Source: Gigaspora margarita (Eukaryota; Glomeromycota; Glomeromycetes; Diversisporales; Gigasporaceae). Taken from it: 64,000 nucleotides of DNA. Of the stretch, positions 35,503 to 46,764 are shown piece after piece. The stretch covers positions 106,819 to 170,818 of the forward strand of contig WTPW01001132.1 in assembly GCA_009809945.1 (NCBI GenBank), read 5' to 3'. Within the stretch, counting starts at the first letter, position 1; the number at the start of each line of letters is the position of its first letter. A program made the position numbers and the translations under genes. The notes under the pieces are model-generated. The model saw only the letters and a program-made list of their open reading frames with translations, had not been told where the DNA came from and searched no databases.

Positions 35503-35654
35503 AGGAGAGTAACAAAAATCAGGTGATTTTTTAGGGGGAGGGGGAGTAAAAAATGTTGAAATTATATATAAGAACCTGACCAAATCTATATTAAAGAGAA
35601 AGGAAAGGGTAGGCCTTTAATAAAAAATAATTAGGTGATTAATGGCACTTCTCT
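35503..35654. mobile_element. MITE, reverse-oriented copy of 1524-1680
   Basis: The ends AGGAGAGTAACAAAAATCAG and the complement of AGAGAAGTGCCATTAATCAC match the 1524-1680 element in reverse. The central G-runs (35534-35546) correspond to the C-runs there. It is inserted into 34121-35917. Confidence 0.75.
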
Positions 35655-36316
35655 AATTAAAAAAAGATATGACCAATAGTATTTTGTTAATAACTTTTAT
35701 CTAGTGATCCAATAGAATAATTTGGTACTATTTGATACCTCTTCTTGAGATAAATCAAATAGTACCAAAATCATTCAATTTAGATCTCTGTATCAAAATT
35801 TAGACAAATTTTTATAAAAAAATTATATATTTTTTTGACTCTCTACTTATTAGAAAAAATATTATATTTTGTATGATTCCATCCCTCTATTGTATAATAA
35901 TATTTATGGATACCCTTAATAAATTTGTTTAATTTAAATCACAATAGCTAATATATATATATATATAAACTGACTTTTTAATTTAAATCTAACACATCTA
36001 ATCTAAAAATTTAGTTAGAGTAGTAATATATATTATATTATATTTTTACTATACCATTTATTCTTTTTTTTTATATATAAAAAATTGATTAGCTATTATA
36101 AATTTATATTTCATATAAAAAATTAGAGATTTTTTTCTTTTTAAAATATTATTAATATCTGTTATTATTTTTACTTTTCTATCAAAAATATATTAAATTA
36201 TTTCTTTTTTCTTTATCTTTTAAACTATAAACAAATCTAAAAAATTTGTTTAGAAAATTATAATAAATATATTTATAATCTACTTTTTTAAAATTATAAA
36301 ATAAGAATTATATTAT

Positions 36317-37655
36317 CCCTTAAACTGTAAGCAATTCCAGGCAAATTTGCCTAGAAATTTGCTATAAATATGCTTATGATCTATATTTTTTAAAACTTAA
36401 AATATTTAATTAAATTTTTTTTTTGATAATATTTGAAAATAAGAATTATATTATAGTAGTATTTGATTTTATATTATAAGAAAAAAGTTTAAGTTGCTTA
36501 TAAGCTAAAAATAGACAAATTTTAAAAAATTTATTAGCCAAAAAAATTATTTACTTGTTCTTGGCGAACTCTATAAATATTAGCTCTAGCTCTCTGTTAT
36601 AATACAATATTGTAGTTTATAAAAAGGATTACAACTTTAATTATTGCAACTTTTGTGATTTACTTATAAAAATTAGAACTTTAATTAGAAGTGAAAATTT
36701 TTTTTATAGATGGGAATATATAAAATTTAAGAAAATCTAAAGAAAAGCTTTATAGTAAAAATTTTAAATTAAAAAACTTCAAACTTTTATTACTTTAAAG
36801 TTTATTAATAATTTTAAAAATTTTTATAATAAAGTTTATAAAATATATTTTAAAGAAAATATTCTATAAATAAAATATACCTTATATTCTTAATAAACTT
36901 TAATTTTATTTAAAAAATTGTAAATATTTCTAAAAATTCCAGGCAAATTTGCCTGGAATACAGTTTAAGGGATAGTAGTATTTAATTTTATATTATAAAA
37001 AATTTTAAGTTGCTTATAAGTTAAAAATAGACAGATTTAAAAAAAAATTTAGCAACAAATAATTTACTAATTTTGATGAACTCTATAAATATTGGTTTTA
37101 AATCTAAACACAGATCAAAAATAACAAACAGATACAGATCATGTACTTGATTTTAAACTGATTGCTAACTAATTATTATCTGATTTATATTGATTTTTAT
37201 ATCAAATTTTTAGTACAAAAGTTGATATAAATTAGGCATAATTAGTTTAAAATTAGATATATGATTTGTATCTGATTTGCTATCTTTTGACCTGTAAAAT
37301 CTTATAACTTATATAAAGGTGATAACTTTTATTATTGCATTTTTAGTAATTTACTTGTAAAAATTAAGACTTGTATTAGAAGTAAAAAAAATTTTAAATA
37401 GAAATATATAAAATTTAACAAAATCTAAAAAAATTTTTATAATAAAAATTTTCAAAAACTTTAAATTTTTATTGCTTTAAAGTTTATTAATAATTTTAAA
37501 AAAATTTCTTAATAAAATTTATAAAATATATTTTAATAAATATTCTATAAATAAAGTATGCTATATATTCTTAATAAAATTTTATTTTATTAAAAAATTG
37601 TAAACATTTTTAAAAAATCTGGGAAAATTTGCCTGGAATACAGTTTAATAGATAT
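36317..37655. repeat. Composite repeat with three shared CAGGCAAATTTGCCTGG ends
   Basis: CCCTTAAACTGTA followed by CCAGGCAAATTTGCC at 36317 is inverted at 36940-36972 (AATACAGTTTAAGGGATA) and repeated at 37621-37655. The segments 36455-36600 and 36973-37120 are direct copies ('ttaagttgcttataag', 'gaactctataaatatt'), as are 36700-36930 and 37375-37615. This fits a TIR element followed by a second partial copy. A related end is at 47830-47870. It is extremely AT-rich and non-coding. Confidence 0.6.
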
Positions 37656-38101
37656 GGTTTTTTTAATTTTAAATAAGGTTGAAATATAACTCAATATAAA
37701 AAATATATAAGAAAATTTATTTTGCTTGAATATAGAGATATGATTAATATAACAAATAAGAAGGGATATAACTCAAATACGATTGTACATCTTGGATATT
37801 GTTATTTGTTTTTTTATATTAATAATAATACAATGTGAAAGAAAAAAATTGGACTAATTTCAAAATCAGACTTAAACCGAATCTTTTAAAGGTTCAGATT
37901 ATCCGAATCACGTCGGATTCGGAATATTCGGAACACTAGTCAATATTTAAGACAAGTATATATCTAATTAGAGCTACAGTCAGACTGTCCCAAATGCACG
38001 TTGTTGGGACTTTAGAACATGTATTTAGAGGGAGTTGCGATTAAAGAACACCAATAATAGCGTGACATAATTATGATCATGTGCCAAGCATAACTTATTA
38101 G

Positions 38102-38433
38102 CAGGGACAGGGAATAATCGATTTGTATCGATCATATATAAAACGATATTTTTTAGGCCAAATCATAGGCAAATCGATATTTTTGCAAAATTAATAATAT
38201 ACACTCGGGCAAATTAAAAGGGACAGGCAATATAAATTTGGGCAACTTGAACCGTCGGTAATTTTCAGCAAAGTAGACAATCAACAAACACGCCGGAATT
38301 AGAAATCTTAGTTACTGGAAGTTATATCACGTTATCTGTAACCGTTATACAAAATTTTGTATTCTGATTGGTCAATAATGGGTGTATCGATATATCAGAT
38401 AAACATTTTTACAAATATTATTCCCCGTCCCTG
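38102..38433. mobile_element. CAGGGAC-ended hAT-like MITE, 332 bp
   Basis: CAGGGACAGGGAATAAT and ATTATTCCCCGTCCCTG are inverted ends, matching the CANNG rule of hAT elements. The interior carries ATCGATAT motifs on both sides. No 8-bp duplication can be seen, so the flanks have changed. Confidence 0.65.
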
Positions 38434-38571
38434 CTAGAAATAGTAATTTGATTGGCTATTAATCACGTGGATGCATTTATGAAGGGCGTGCACTTACAGA
38501 ATAAAGAACGTGCATTTGTCTATAAGTCCCATTGTGGGCCGGCCTTTAATCATGCATTTAAGGAGGTGTAG

Positions 38572-38687
38572 ATGCCTGACGAAACTATTTTGCCGTTGAC
38601 GAAATGACGAAACCATAAGTTTCGTCAAGTTTCGTCATTGACGAAACTTATGGTTTCGTCAGGTTTCGTCATTTCGTCAGGCATCAC
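38572..38687. repeat. 116-bp hairpin built of TGACGAAA units
   Basis: GATGCCTGACGAAA at the left pairs with TTTCGTCAGGCATC at the right. Between them the sequence is a succession of TGACGAAA or TTTCGTCA units (at least eight), with ACCATAAGTTTCGTCA in the middle. The same word occurs at 55410-55425. Confidence 0.75.
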
Positions 38688-38984
38688 TGGTTACATTTAG
38701 GGTTTGCATTTATGGTCTGACTACTGTATGACTGTAATTGTTTCATTATATACTATCTATTATTCAAAAAAAAAAACCAGAGGTTATAATATTCGTGCAT
38801 ATACTGTATATGCGTTTAGGACAAAAATTTTCGTATTTTGTAATATCACGTAATTTACATTCTCCCGATGGTCACTTCAATGACAGACCATTTACCGACA
38901 TTACATAGGATTAGGATTATTAGATGCTGGTATATGTCATTACCTTGTGCGATGTCAGGTAAATGGCTTGTCGGGGAAGTGGCC

Positions 38985-39193
38985 AGTGTTGGAAATTACA
39001 TGTTCACAATGTTCACAGGAGCATAAATATTTTTAAAAAATCAAGTTTTTTTCATTTTATGGTCACATTTGTGAATATAAATAATTTTTTTATAATCTTT
39101 TATCTAATTAATAAATCTTAATCATCTAATTAATAAAACTTTTGCGATTATTTATTTTTTAATGTGGACATGGAAAAAATATGTTTATAGGAA

Positions 39194-39228
<35 letters not shown>

Positions 39229-39247
39229 TTTGAATTTTCAATACTGG
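38985..39247. mobile_element. hAT-like MITE related to 23067-23425
   Basis: The left end CAGTGTTGGAAATTACATG matches that of the 23067 element. The right end reads GAATTTTCAATACTG. No target duplication. It contains a TTA/ATT microsatellite at 39197-39229. Confidence 0.55.
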
Positions 39248-39414
39248 TAATTTTATTTTTAATTCCTGGCCCTTTATACATAGTCGGTGTTTAATACAGG
39301 ATCTCTATAACATACGGTCTTTGCGTAACATATTCATACACGATTTGGGCTCTATACATAATAAATTTTGAACGTAACCGACATTTTTGAGTCGCTTCAA
39401 AGAAGTCAAGCCTT

Positions 39415-39571
39415 TATTAAAGTGCGGTCCCAAGTCAACCTGGAACTCGACTCCGCTTCACGTGCAACTTATATATCAAATATATATCTGATATGTTTCT
39501 GTATTTAAATGTTCAAGATGCACGTGAATACGGGAGTCGAGTCCCAAGTCGTTTGGGACCGAACTTTAATA
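39415..39571. mobile_element. 157-bp TIR element
   Basis: TATTAAAGTGCGGTCCCAAG pairs with the complement of TATTAAAGTTCGGTCCCAAA. Further in, CTGGAACTCGACTCC and TTCACGTGCA pair with their complements at 39515-39535. It may be flanked by TA. Non-coding. Confidence 0.75.
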
Positions 39572-40877
39572 ATGACTCTACTTTTTGAATCGAATCGGAT
39601 CGAACCGGACTTTTAACATCCTAAAGGTAAGGTATGTAAGTTACAATTTACAACCCTAAATGTGATTATGATGATTATCGGGTTAGTTTCTTTGTGTATT
39701 TCTACCTCGAACATAAATGTCGTAACTAACCACACTTAAGTCAAGTCCTTAAACAATTTTAACATACTAATAGAGAGGCTTAACAATTAGCAGTAATAAT
39801 ATGACTCCGCTGAATTGCCACCTTTTTTTCCTCATTGATAAATTCTACATCATAATATTCGTCTGATAAGCTTCATATATCATCCAAACCTTTTTAGGAC
39901 AAGAATTTGCTTTGCGGTACTCATTCAGAAATTGTATCAGGACTTTTTGATTAGACATATATGGAAATTCTCAAGCTCTATATTTTATTATAAACCCTAT
40001 GCTAGTTAGTATTTAATTATATCTGGTGAACCCCATAGTTTTTATATTACGATTTCTCTTACTAAGCAAATAATAGATAAGTTGTCATATAAAAGCCTGG
40101 TAGGGAGTCAAGTGGTTTCACCAGATATTACAAAATTTGCTAAATTTTTAAGCACCATGAAAGATCGTCATAGATGCATCAATCAGATCTTTCTAATAAC
40201 GACTCTCTATGAAATCACCTTCTGCACACTTAAAAAAGATTCCTTGCAAAATTTTAGATATAAAATAAGCCCTACTTCGATCCTAACCTTAACCTTAACT
40301 TAAAACTTTATTACTTTAAAATTTGATAGTTTTGATTACAGTATTGTGGATCATCTGATTGGTACATATTGTATGGGTAGCTGTGTAAGTACGTCGGAAT
40401 TAATTTCTAATTTGGGACAGTCTCTCCTGTTTTTTATATTAAATAGTCGATCATTATATGAAGTCAATTCTTTGAGATCGACTACTAAAATATTAAGATA
40501 ATTTGTATAGGCTAATGCAGCTTTCAACATTTTCTGACGGAAAAGTCTTAATCATTTTTCACATGCCAGGAGCCCTTCATATTCCTCCCTGCTTTATTCA
40601 TGAATTCCATGAGTTGGAGTTTTAAAGAACCTTTCATGAGCCTAAAAATCTGTACTTTTACCGTCCACACAGCCTGCAAAATAAAAAATTTATTTTTTTT
40701 TAAAAGTTTGCTCACATTTTACTATTATTGACACATCAGGGCCGCAGTTTTGAGAGGTTTTTAAAATTTTTAATTTTGGCCGGGCCCGTAGATAAACCCA
40801 AAAAAAGTCATGGATATCAAAAATGTACAACATTGGGCTCTTCCCTTATTTACGATATACAAAGGATATGAAACCAT
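39572..40877. other. Intergenic region, no gene recognised
   Basis: A MITE end 'acaatttacaaccctaa' at 39640 is the reverse of 'ttagggttgtaaattt' at 32620. Short frames (for example 40082-40303) carry no motif. 'ccttaaccttaac' at 40286-40298 is a weak telomere-like run. Confidence 0.45.
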
Positions 40878-41725
40878 TTACAGCTGTTTTCATTAATTTT
40901 GGGGCATCTGGTAAAAATTGATCGAATGATTGTTTGGTCGATTCAATAAATTTTTGATTTCGATAATGATCGATTGCATAATAACGTGTATATTTTTGTT
41001 AAATACAGTGATATGTACTGTATATAGATATACTATTTTATGTTTGGCTTCAGATAAGTTGGATATTATATTAGATTCATTTGTTGTTATTTAGACAAGT
41101 TAGATATTTCCAATTCAACAGTAGTTACTTTAGACAATTTAGGTATTTTTAAAATGTTTACTATAGACGAAAAATTTAATGGTTCCTTAACTGTTAGACC
41201 AACTGTTTCGATATTTTCATTTGATTCATAATTATTTTCTTTTTGATTATATTTTATAATAATTATAACTTGTATTAAAGTTTTAAAAATATTGTATATA
41301 TTAGATTTCTACTTTGATCTTGTTATTTATAATATTATCGGAATCATAGCTCGTGTTATATTTTCTTTAGTCAAGTCAATAAATGCTTGATCATATCAAA
41401 CTTTTCTTATTAGTGCCTCTTCGTGTAATATATTTATTATGAAAGTTTATCTTATATTTAGAATCCTTTGTATGTTTTTTGCCAAGAACTTTGGTTGGCA
41501 AGAACAATCTTCGCTATAAGTTTTCGCACAGACTAAACACGCCAAACATACTGGACATGCATTCAAGCGAAAACTTAAATTTGGAGGTGTTGACATTTTA
41601 TATCATTATCGTTAATATTACGTCCAAAATTAAAAGTATATCCCTGCCGAAATCAAAAACTTATCGAATCGGCCAAATAATCATTCGGTCAATTTTTTAT
41701 CAGATGCCCCAAAATTACAACTGTT
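40878..41725 (-). mobile_element. Long-TIR element with Cys-rich ORF, copy 2
   Basis: TTACAGCTGTTTTCATTAAT at 40878 starts an inverted repeat of about 85 bp whose partner is 41640-41725. For example, 'cgaaatcaaaaatttattga' read in reverse at the left equals 'cgaaatcaaaaacttatcga' at the right. Between the arms lie the Cys-rich ORF (41447-41596, minus) and a stretch homologous to copy 1. Just past the right end another end-like sequence begins (41725-41760). No transposase domain is visible and no target duplication can be fixed. Confidence 0.7.
41447..41596 (-). CDS. Small Cys-rich ORF inside a long-TIR element
   Basis: A 49-codon frame from ATG at 41596: MSTPPNLSFRLNACPVCLAC then LVCAKTYSEDCSCQPKF. 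Six cysteines (C14, C17, C20, C23, C31, C33) give CX2CX2CX2CX7CXC, as in zinc-binding knuckles. The same start and cysteine frame can be read in copy 1 (18466, decayed) and copy 3 (split by a hAT insertion: NACPTCLVRLVCTKIYGKNC). In copies 2 and 3 the similarity resumes one frame over as '(I/L)-x-F-x-NKYITR-x-G', so the true product is probably longer and joined by an intron or broken by an old indel. The family is not recognised. Confidence 0.5.
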   Translation of the reverse strand: MSTPPNLSFRLNACPVCLACLVCAKTYSEDCSCQPKFLAKNIQRILNIR

Positions 41726-42100
41726 ATCATAAATTTTGGGACACTTTGAAAAATTGGGGATGACCGAATCGCTAAGTTACCGAGTCGAAATCAATAAGTT
41801 ACCTACGTCGGCCGGCATCAAAATTTATCGATTCGGTCACCACCGATTTTTCAGTGTCTTACGTAGAATTATCTAATTCCCGTACTCCAAAACAATTCAG
41901 CGCCACGGCAAAAAAACACTTAATACCATAGTTTTCGACATATAGCATCCTATTAACCCGTACACCGTCAATTCAGTCAAATTAAATAGTAAATTGCCGA
42001 TTCCACCGGGGTGCTAATCAATTTTTAAGGTAAAAGACCAAGTGCTATTACGGTACTTTAATACCGTTACAGCACCAGCACCCATGACTAAGATCCTGAT

Positions 42101-42190
42101 TATAGATGCTGGTGAAATGTGGTGAAATGTGGTGAAATAATTTCACTACTATTGGTGAAATTGGTGAAATTAATTTCACCAGCATCTATA
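42101..42190. mobile_element. 90-bp mini-element of GGTGAAAT units with 8-bp duplication
   Basis: TATAGATGCTGGTGAAAT and ATTTCACCAGCATCTATA are exact inverted ends. A perfect 8-bp duplication atcctgat lies at 42093-42100 and 42191-42198. The inside is entirely 'ggtgaaat' or 'atttcacc' units. The TATAG start and 8-bp duplication are shared with 44899-46672. Confidence 0.85.
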
Positions 42191-42198
42191 ATCCTGAT

Positions 42199-42649
42199 AC
42201 TTTCGCAGGCCTAGCTCTTGACTAATACCCGGAGGTATAATTACAGACCGACCCTTCTAATGCAAGCTCGCGGTTTGACAATACGCGTTAGAGAATAAGG
42301 CACGTACATATGTAAACATTAAGCATACATTAAAAATTTTTGGTTTCCAGAAACAACCTGATCATGAAATTAATATTCAAATAATTAAACAACATAATTA
42401 TTTTATAATTTTTTATTTAAAAAATATTGAAATTTTAAAAAATTTGAAAATGAATTCACCCAATCAATATCTATCACTTATACGTGTATATACATTAGAC
42501 CAGACCAATTTAATTCTTCATTTAGCATAATCCTTTGTTTTCTAAAATTTACATGAAAAAACATTGAACTAACCAATCAAGTTTTAGTATTGGCTTCTAT
42601 ATTTTTTTACTTTTTTACAGCTAATAGAATTACTGTAGTTTTTTTGGTT

Positions 42650-42690
<41 letters not shown>

Positions 42691-43600
42691 CCCACCCACT
42701 CTTATGAGCTATTTTATGTTATGTTAAACGAAGAATCAATTTGGAATGGCCTTATGAGTGATTTATGGCATTATGGCATGCTGATATTTTTTATATTTTC
42801 GGCGGGCTATTTTAAAATGCATCTCGAAATGATTTTTGGCTGTTAAAATTATTCCGATGCCGAAATTATTTTTGGCTGCTGAAATGTTTATTTAATTAGG
42901 TAGAATTGTCGTGCCCCAATCTCCGAGAAAATTAAAATTCTTAAGTCATTATTTCTATACATTTTTTTTTCAATCTTGTTAGATATACTGCATTACATTA
43001 GTTTGTGGTCATAAACATCACCCACATCCAATATCTCAATCCACAGAATTCGAATTTATACAAAAATCATGAGACCGAAGATCGTTCTTTGCCATGACTC
43101 ATATCTTGATTTTCAGCATAGGTTAGGTTTCATTCCTACTATTTATAATGCTGATTTTTATTTGTCAAAAACTTGCATAAGAAATCACATTTCAGGCACT
43201 AACAAAGTTTATAAATCTTGCTAACATGAATTTTAAAGATATATTCATGACTGCAAAATTTTTTTGTCGATCCGGTAACATATTTTGTCCAAATTATTAC
43301 GCCCAGTTACTATGCCATAATGTCCATACATTTTATATTTACCACAAAATCCCGAAATCCAAAATCCCGACAATACATAATCCCGACTAAGATGGAATGC
43401 TGTAACTATTAAGAAGGGAGAGTGTATGCGTTTAACCGATTTAACTTTAATAGTTACTGGAAATAAGTTTCTGATTTACTCGAATAAAGGTCTCTTCAGA
43501 ACTACACTAGCTTACTTCCTTTATTTTTCTTAAGTAAAATTGAAATGAATTTCTCTTTTTTTATATCTCTCTTTATTGAAGTCAAATTCATTCGTTTATA
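42199..43600. other. Intergenic region, no gene recognised
   Basis: Includes a 38-base T run at 42650-42687. 43340-43395 has 'caaaatcccgac' type motifs related to 43890-44275. No coding signal. Confidence 0.5.
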
Positions 43601-43619
43601 TGCATTTGGATTTAATATA

Positions 43620-43768
43620 CGACACGTTAACGTGTTACCTAGCACGCTAACGTGCCATCTAACACGTTACGTGCTATTGACAATGACACTGCTAAGTCTA
43701 ACAAGTTGAGTGCTATCTGGAATTTTCATAATTCTTACCCCTTAACACGTTAACGTGTTATGAAGATT
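43620..43768. repeat. Cluster of ACACGTTAACGTGT palindromes
   Basis: CACGTTAACGTGTTA at 43623 and TAACACGTTAACGTGTTA at 43743 are each self-complementary and mutually inverted. Between them are variant units (gcacgctaacgtgc, aacacgttacgtg). It could be a small foldback element. Confidence 0.55.
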
Positions 43769-43889
43769 TTACAAAAGAATGGAAATGAAAGTTATCTATA
43801 CTAAATAAAGAAAAGAAGATCTATATACAAATGTGGGGGTAAAACTAAGGGAAATTCGAATATCTAATGTCACAAATTCGAATTTGTGA

Positions 43890-44275
43890 CAATACCGACA
43901 AGTGAAGGTCCCAATATTCAAAATCCCAAATAGTCAAAATTCCGACTAACAAAAATCCCGAAGGTCAAAATCTCGACTAGAGATGGGCAAAATCAGCTAC
44001 ATATTATTACTTAATATTACCTTGCAATAGGTAATAATAAGTGATTTTACAATAATTTTATTCTTAACAGTGTTTATATGTATACGTAATAAGTAATAGA
44101 ATGTAATAATTATTTAATATTACTTAATATTAAGTAAGGGATAACAATTTGAGATTCCAAAATAGTTAATATTCCGAAGAAATTGTCGGGATTCTGTCTT
44201 AATCAAAATCTTGACTTTCGGAATCTATGATAGTCGGGATTTTGACTATTCGGGATTTTGAATATCGGAATTCTG
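43890..44275. mobile_element. Foldback element with AAAATCCCGACTA arms
   Basis: The left arm (43895-43978) contains ATTCAAAATCCCAAATAGTC and CAAAATTCCGACTA. The right arm (44180-44270) is their complement with a few changes. A sequence beginning TAGAGATGGGCAAAATC at 43979, the usual start of a hAT element, lies between the arms, but its right end is not identifiable. Confidence 0.6.
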
Positions 44276-44476
44276 AACTGCCTCTACCTTAATACCCTTC
44301 GGACAATTATTATTTCCAACTCTGTGTGTTGCCAAGAGAAATGTGATTCAGGGCTTTCAATTTTATCAATTATTATTTACCAGATTTGGCCTGATAATAG
44401 TATATGTGTTATGGTACGTAATCGCTAAAACCAACCAGAAATGGAGATTTACATACTGTAGTGGCAATGTTTAAAT

Positions 44477-44810
44477 TTCGCAGATTTATGGTTAGCAAGA
44501 CATGCTAAGGAAACTTCGGAAACACAAGGTATTTATGGCGTATTACCATATATACGTGTAGCACTAGCGATATTATCAAATGTTAATGTACCATATACAC
44601 AAAGGTCCATGATAAATCCTTTTCATAAATATCTTCTAAGTGCTGAATAATACGGTGAATAATTTCATATATTCGGCGATAATCTAAATGCTGGCCTTGT
44701 TGGCCTTTTTTCATATATTCTTTAAGGCTTCCTTCATATGAATATTCCATTACCATAATATAATATTGTATATCAGGATCTAGTGAAATATGACGAAGAG
44801 GTTAGACCAC
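44477..44810. pseudogene. Protein kinase fragments in inverted arrangement
   Basis: On the minus strand 44810-44583 reads 'PLRHISLDPDIQYYIMVMEY', then 'SYEGSLKEYM', then 'YRRIYEIIHRIIQHLEDIYE': hinge and helix D/E of a protein kinase, ending just where the HRD catalytic loop should follow. On the plus strand 44477-44572 reads 'FADLWLARHAKETSETQG' then 'IYGVLPYIRVAL', the activation segment (DFG position DLW, APE position lost). In a real kinase these two pieces follow each other on one strand, so an inversion has broken the gene. An in-frame stop precedes PLRH. The minus part ends exactly where the element 44809-46764 begins. Confidence 0.7.
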
Positions 44811-45035
44811 GGTACAATTCCCCGAAAGTTATTTCCTGACAGGTCACTTATCCGACTTCACACAGGGTGACAATCTGCTAAAAATATATAGCCGCAACTA
44901 TAGTTGGTGGTAGAATTAAATTTGTAAATTAATACGGTTACCGTAATTAAAGTGTAATGCCGTATTGCCGTGTTGATGCCGTAGTGCCGTAATGCCCGTA
45001 TTGCCGTAATGCCTTAACTAGAAGATTTATGATAG

Positions 45036-45192
45036 ATTGATAGCTACTGCACCAATTTTGCCCTGCAGGTTTTCGATTTTGATTGGCCAACGATGTAATG
45101 AAATCGCGACCATCCATGAGTTGAAAAATATCCCTGGGATAATTTTACAAAATCGAGAACCCGCCACGAAAATTGGTGCGGTTGCTATCAAT
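45036..45192. mobile_element. 157-bp TIR element
   Basis: ATTGATAGCTACTGCACCAA and the complement of ATTGATAGCAACCGCACCAA form inverted ends. They continue inward through GCCCTGCAGGTTTTCGATTTTG and its near-complement. Nested in 44899-46672. The 66-codon frame across it is a by-product. Confidence 0.75.
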
Positions 45193-45676
45193 TTCTTAAA
45201 TTCTCTAGTTACAGTATTACAACATAATGGTACCTAGCAATTATGGATTTATGTGCTATAGCATAATTCATTCTACTACATGCCGTAACGCCGTAAATTC
45301 AATAATTCTACCACTAACTATAGTTAAGTTAGGTTTTGCTGTTAAATTAGGTTAGAATAGCTTTAATAAACCAACATTTCGCAAGGAAAACTTTTGCTAG
45401 TGCGCAGAAGACATTTTAATAAGCAAATGTTAAGTTATTAACGATTTTTGATTTTTTGCGTTGCACTTGCGAAATTTTTTAGGGTGGATAATTATTATGG
45501 CATTAGCATCGCGCATTACGGCATATAATATTTACGGCAATCAGGACTGTGGTAATTCTTTAATTATACTACAAATTATATTACAGACATTTTCTTGCCA
45601 TATTCGTTATAATGTACACATTTCCGTATTTAGCCCCTTTATAATAATAAAATATTGGGGTTTATTTAACCTCTTC

Positions 45677-45714
<38 letters not shown>

Positions 45715-46066
45715 CTTGAAATTGTTCAGAAAATTCTAAATTATCCGATTTTTTGTTCGGAAAATCAACTCCATTCCGAACATTTTAAAGGATGTTTATT
45801 GGATGTATATGTTTTTATACGTATTTTATACCAGATACATATTTTTATACGTTTTTTATACGTTAATCTATTTTTACATCCCGTACAAACATCGTAATGA
45901 AAACAATATAAACCTCTGTTCAAAAAATCGACTCTTTTCCGAACAATTCCTGTCAATTTTAGAACAAACATTTTTTATAGGGCTTTCATAACATTTTTTT
46001 GCACTGTAATTTTTTTTTATGCTCTCCGACTAAATGTGAATAAAACGCTTTGTATATAATGGCAAA

Positions 46067-46364
46067 TACTGTATTGTCGTGAAATATCAGGTCGGAGAGT
46101 TATTTAGAAAATTGGGTCCCTTAAAAATTATATGTGTGATTTCCAAATAACGCCCACGCGCGTCCTAAATCATGCACATTCTATAATAAGATTTTAAAAA
46201 GCGCTTCGAAAGAAGACTTACGTAGTCCCAAACCTACTTCCGAAGCATTTTTTTGTTTACTTAAAAATTTATATTTGTTTCAAAATAACGCCCGACGCGT
46301 ACTCTAAATAACGTGTCTATACTCAAAATAACGCACCAGGGCGTTATTTCGCGAAAATACGGTA
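46067..46364. mobile_element. GCGTTATTTCG-family element
   Basis: TACTGTATTGTCGTG at the left and CGCGAAAATACGGTA at the right are inverted ends of the family also seen at 48665-49239, 53916-54188, 54384-54811 and 57207-57694. Internal 'aaataacgcccacgcgcg' and 'ataacgcccgacgcgta' units are typical. Nested in 44899-46672. Confidence 0.6.
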
Positions 46365-46764
46365 AATATTTATGAAATTGGCACATAAACATGTTTTGCT
46401 ATTTAGTTCAACCAATTGGCGCACATATTCGTCCATTCTTGACTTGGAGTGACTGTGTCGCGCAGCTACTTCATTATAACATTATAATGTTATAGTGTTA
46501 CGGTATCGCATTATTACAGTATTAAGGTACTATGGTATTATGATATTTGGAATTACGGCATTACGGAATTACGGCATTATGGCATTAATATTTACGGTAA
46601 TTAAACGAATTAATTCTACCAGAGGAAAAGTTGACGTAATGCCGTAATTCAGTAATTTTGCCACCAACTATAGCCGCAACTTTTAATCAAATGCTAACCC
46701 TAACCCTACCCTATGTGATGTCGGTAAGTGTTCTGTCGGGAAGTAACTTTTGGGGAATTGTGCG

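Larger units (their letters stand above)
34121..35917. mobile_element. Diverged GGGGCATCC foldback element split by three insertions
   Basis: The left end 'gagcatctataaataacat' (34122) and the right end 'atatttatggataccct' (ending 35916) are decayed versions of the termini at 4848-5382. The body from 35292 to 35500 and from 35655 to 35915 follows that element in order ('tagtagctcttgat', 'ggatgattttgatactatt', 'gaccaatagtattttgttaa'). It has been split by 34145-35185, 35194-35291 and 35503-35654. Compared with the fresh copy, most C/G positions have become T/A. Confidence 0.75.
44899..46672. mobile_element. hAT-like element, 1,774 bp, with GCCGTAAT repeats
   Basis: TATAGTTGGTGG and CCACCAACTATA are the ends. 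A perfect 8-bp duplication gccgcaac lies at 44891-44898 and 46673-46680. Subterminal arrays of GCCGTAATGCC-type units occur on both sides (44940-45015 and 46535-46650). A third, internal end (45295-45322, 'ccactaactatagtt') suggests that two elements have merged. It contains 45036-45192 and 46067-46364. An A run (45680-45712) and several short frames are non-coding. Confidence 0.8.
44809..46764. mobile_element. Outer TIR element split by a 1.8-kb insertion
   Basis: GGTACAATTCCCCGAAAGTT at the left and the complement of GCACAATTCCCCAAAAGTTA at the right start inverted repeats of about 60 bp. They continue through 'cctgacaggtcacttatccgac' (left) and 'gtcggtaagtgttctgtcgg' (right) to CACAGGG and CCCTATGTG. 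Without the insertion (44899-46672) the element is only about 180 bp. A telomere-like CTAACCCTAACCCTACCC is at 46690. Confidence 0.7.
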
